A program made the translations under genes and the position numbers. This document shows positions 61,655 through 64,000 of a stretch of 64,000 bases of DNA, piece after piece. Numbering within the stretch: position 1 is the first letter of the stretch; each line of letters starts with the position of its first letter. This stretch comes from Pseudomonadota bacterium. Its GTDB lineage: Bacteria; Pseudomonadota; Alphaproteobacteria; Acetobacterales; Acetobacteraceae. Location of the stretch: positions 1-64,000 of the forward strand of contig JAJZSY010000009.1 in NCBI GenBank assembly GCA_021849425.1. Reading direction: 5' to 3'. The notes below the pieces were generated by a model, which was not told the origin of the DNA, searched no databases, and saw only the letters and a program-made list of their open reading frames with translations.

Positions 61655-62724
61655 GCGGTGAGATCACCACGGATGTCGAGATCCGGGTCGAGGGCCGGGT
61701 CGGCCGGATCAGCCTGAACCGGCCGCGCGCGCTCAACGCCCTGACCCACGACATGGAAGTGGCGATCGATGCCGCGCTGCTGCGCTGGGCGGATGATCCT
61801 TCCGTCGCCTTCGTGATGGTGGACGGGCGGGGCGAGCGCGGGCTGTGCGCGGGCGGCGATATTCGCGCGCTCTACGACGCGGCGAAGAGCGGCGGCGAAC
61901 GTCTGGCGTTTCCGTTCTTCGGCGACGAATACCGGATGAACGCCCATATCGCGAATTATCCGAAACCCTTCGTCGCGCTGATGGACGGGATCGTGATGGG
62001 CGGCGGCGTCGGCATTTCGGCGCACGGCTCGCACCGGATCGTCACCGAGCGGACGATGCTGGCGATGCCGGAGGTCGGCATCGGCTTCGTGCCGGATGTC
62101 GGCGGCACCTTCCTCCTCGGGCGGATGCCGGGCGAGACCGGCATCCACGCCGCACTCACCGCGCACCGGATGACCGGCGCCGACGCGCTCTCCTGCGGCA
62201 TCGCCGATCATTACGTCGAAAGCCGGCATTTGCCGGCGCTGACGGCGGCGCTGGCGGCACTGGTGGACGGCGCGGATGTCGACGACTGCATCGCCGCCTT
62301 CGCGACCCCGGCGCCGGACTCGCCGCTGCTTGCGGCGCGCGGCTGGATCGACGAGTGCTACGGGCGGCCGACGGCGGAGGCGATCGTCGCGGCGCTGGAA
62401 GCGCATGCCGACCCTGCGGCGCGCGAGGCGGCGGCGACGATCAGGCGCATGTCCCCCACCTCGGTGAAGCTCAGCCTGCGCCTCGTGCGCGCGGCGCGGG
62501 GCGATGCGAAGGTGGAAACCGCGATCGACCGCGAGTTCCGCGTCGCGGTGCGCTGCGTCGCCGCCCATGATTTCGTCGAGGGCGTGCGGGCGCAGCTCGT
62601 CGACAAGGACCGCAATCCGCGCTGGCAGCCGGCGACGCTCGACGGCGTGGATGATGAAACGCTCGATGCGTATTTCGCGCCGCTCGGCGCCGACGAGCTG
62701 GGGCTCGATGCACTAACAACCTGA
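61651..62724 (+). CDS. 3-Hydroxyisobutyryl-CoA hydrolase
   Basis: The 357-residue crotonase-fold protein has the oxyanion loop MDGIVMGGGVGIS, the catalytic-region EVGIGFVPDVGG and the C-terminal DKDRNPRW, which together distinguish the hydrolase from plain enoyl-CoA hydratases. It releases 3-hydroxyisobutyrate in valine degradation. The start overlaps the dehydrogenase stop by four bases. Confidence 0.92.
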   Translation: MSGEITTDVEIRVEGRVGRISLNRPRALNALTHDMEVAIDAALLRWADDPSVAFVMVDGRGERGLCAGGDIRALYDAAKSGGERLAFPFFGDEYRMNAHIANYPKPFVALMDGIVMGGGVGISAHGSHRIVTERTMLAMPEVGIGFVPDVGGTFLLGRMPGETGIHAALTAHRMTGADALSCGIADHYVESRHLPALTAALAALVDGADVDDCIAAFATPAPDSPLLAARGWIDECYGRPTAEAIVAALEAHADPAAREAAATIRRMSPTSVKLSLRLVRAARGDAKVETAIDREFRVAVRCVAAHDFVEGVRAQLVDKDRNPRWQPATLDGVDDETLDAYFAPLGADELGLDALTT

Positions 62725-62737
62725 CAGGAGGACACGC

Positions 62738-63637
62738 ATGGCACGGATCGGATTCATCGGCCTGGGCAATATGGGCGGCCCGATGGCCGCCAATCTGGTC
62801 CGCGCGGGCCATGCGGTGCTCGGTTTCGACACCGTGCCGGCGGCGCGCGAGGCGGCGGCGGCCGCGGGTGTAACGATCGTGGAGCTTGCCGCCGAGGCGG
62901 CGCGCGACGCGGATGCGGTGATCACGATGCTGCCCTCCGGCCCGATCGTGCGCGCGGTGTATGAGGCGGCGGACGGCATCCTGCCGGCGGCGCGGGCCGG
63001 CACGCTGTTCATCGACTGCTCGACGATCGATGTCGATTCCGCCCGCGCCGCGCATGCGATGGCGGCGGGGCGGGGCATGCTCTCGCTCGATGCGCCGGTC
63101 TCCGGCGGGGTGGGCGGCGCCAGCGCCGGAACGCTGACCTTCATGGCCGGCGGCACCGCCGAGGCGTTCGAGCGCGGCGAGCCGCTGCTGGCGGCGATGG
63201 GAAGGCGCATCGTGCATTGCGGTGCCGCCGGGGCCGGGCAGGCGGCGAAGATCTGCAACAACATGATCCTCGGCATCTCGATGATCGCGGTGAGCGAGGC
63301 CTTCGCGCTGGCCGACCGGCTCGGGCTGGAGCGGCAGAAACTGTTCGACGTGGCGTCTACCGCCTCGGGCCAGTGCTGGTCGCTGACCTCCTATTGCCCG
63401 GTGCCGGGGCCGGTGCCGGCGAGCCCGGCCAATCACGACTACCGGCCGGGCTTCGCCGCCGCGCTGATGCTGAAGGATCTCGGCCTCGCGATGGAGGCGT
63501 CGGCGGCGACCGGCACCGAAACCGCGCTCGGCCGCCACGCGCGCGACATCTACGCCGCCTTCGCCGAAACCGGGCATGGCAGCGAGGATTTTTCCGCGAT
63601 CTTCCGCGCGATCTCGGCGGCGTCGAAGCCCGCCTGA
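62738..63637 (+). CDS. mmsB: 3-Hydroxyisobutyrate dehydrogenase
   Basis: The 299-residue beta-hydroxyacid dehydrogenase has the N-terminal GFIGLGNMGGPMA, the substrate loop DAPVSGGVGGA and the catalytic Lys in GAGQAAKICNN. It oxidises 3-hydroxyisobutyrate to methylmalonate semialdehyde. The ribosome site AGGAGG is close to ATG 62738. The semialdehyde dehydrogenase (mmsA) is not in the window. Confidence 0.94.
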   Translation: MARIGFIGLGNMGGPMAANLVRAGHAVLGFDTVPAAREAAAAAGVTIVELAAEAARDADAVITMLPSGPIVRAVYEAADGILPAARAGTLFIDCSTIDVDSARAAHAMAAGRGMLSLDAPVSGGVGGASAGTLTFMAGGTAEAFERGEPLLAAMGRRIVHCGAAGAGQAAKICNNMILGISMIAVSEAFALADRLGLERQKLFDVASTASGQCWSLTSYCPVPGPVPASPANHDYRPGFAAALMLKDLGLAMEASAATGTETALGRHARDIYAAFAETGHGSEDFSAIFRAISAASKPA

Positions 63638-63668
63638 ACGGCGCGGAACCAGAACAAGGGAAACGTCC

Positions 63669-64000
63669 ATGACCGACTTCATCGCCGCGCGGCAGTTCCT
63701 GCTCGACCACCGGGCCGATCTTGCCGCCGCCTCCGCCGGCTTCCGCTGGCCGGAGGCGCGGGATTTCAACTGGGCGCTCGACTGGTTCGACGCGCATCTC
63801 GCCCGCGACGCCGCCAGCGCGCAGCGCCCGGCGTTGTGGATCGCCGATCCGGCGGGCGGGGAGGATGTGCGGCTGAGCTTCGCCGACCTTTCCGCCCGGT
63901 CGAACCGCACGGCGAATTTCCTGCGCGCCCAGGGCGTGCGGCGGGGCGACCGGCTGATCCTGCTGCTCGGCAATATCGTGCCGCTCTGGGAGGTGATGCT
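63669..64000 (+). CDS. AMP-binding acyl-CoA synthetase, 5' part (cut by window end)
   Basis: Only the first 110 codons are visible. After the start at 63669 there are RWPEARDFNWALDWFD, LSFADLSARSNRTANFLR and RGDRLILLLGN, the opening of acyl-CoA synthetases of the medium-chain/acetyl-CoA type. It lies 31 bases after mmsB, so it probably belongs to the same operon. The catalytic P-loop lies beyond the window and the substrate is unknown. Confidence 0.8.
   Translation, partial: MTDFIAARQFLLDHRADLAAASAGFRWPEARDFNWALDWFDAHLARDAASAQRPALWIADPAGGEDVRLSFADLSARSNRTANFLRAQGVRRGDRLILLLGNIVPLWEVM

Overview
This is high-GC DNA with alphaproteobacterial gene content. A PQQ alcohol dehydrogenase paired with a cytochrome c, a CsgG/HfaB-type secretion lipoprotein, an FNR-type box upstream of hemN, a tkt-gap-pgk operon, and full 2-methylcitrate and valine catabolism genes together suggest an aerobic heterotroph of the Acetobacteraceae (Acidiphilium-like). 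The lineage is inferred from gene content only. Most of the window is ordinary chromosome; the locus at about 28.2-36.4 kb stands out by composition, repeats and content.

0.2-9.1 kb: a double-domain methylglyoxal-synthase-like protein; a HerA-like ATPase; a minus-strand fatty-acid operon (acyl-CoA dehydrogenase, a regulator with two TetR units, SDR, thiolase, MaoC hydratase); and tRNA-Ala(GGC). 9.2-24.2 kb: an MmeI-like type II restriction-modification fusion; a small Met/His-rich secreted protein; a PQQ alcohol dehydrogenase carrying the lanthanide-type aspartate pair, with its cytochrome c; an SDR; an orphan molybdenum hydroxylase large subunit; hemN with a perfect FNR/FixK box; a GntR / 2-oxoglutarate dioxygenase / SAF-domain oxidoreductase module; and a secreted poly-histidine protein.

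24.3-36.5 kb: two c-di-GMP enzymes (PAS-GGDEF and PAS-GGDEF-EAL), then a lower-GC locus of a secreted Ser/Thr/Asn-rich protein, a CsgG/HfaB-like lipoprotein with an OmpA-like tail, a 1665-residue repetitive Cys- and Trp-free secreted protein, and a secreted peptidoglycan-binding protein. Related palindromic repeats lie on both sides. I read this as a holdfast- or curli-like surface fibre/adhesin export system, and it is the best candidate for an undescribed system here.

36.5-52.9 kb: tkt-gap-pgk; an SbmA/ABCD-type ABC transporter; dTDP-rhamnose synthesis (rfbBACD) with a glycosyltransferase; a 1269-residue WbsX-GT4-GT2 fusion; and an amidase. The c-di-GMP enzymes, adhesin export genes and polysaccharide genes together point to surface attachment or biofilm. 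53.0-64.0 kb: a photolyase-like protein that looks circularly permuted, an SDR, an acyl-CoA ligase, and a plus-strand run prpD-prpC-prpB-acd-hibch-mmsB-ligase that joins valine breakdown to propionyl-CoA disposal. The last gene is cut by the window end.
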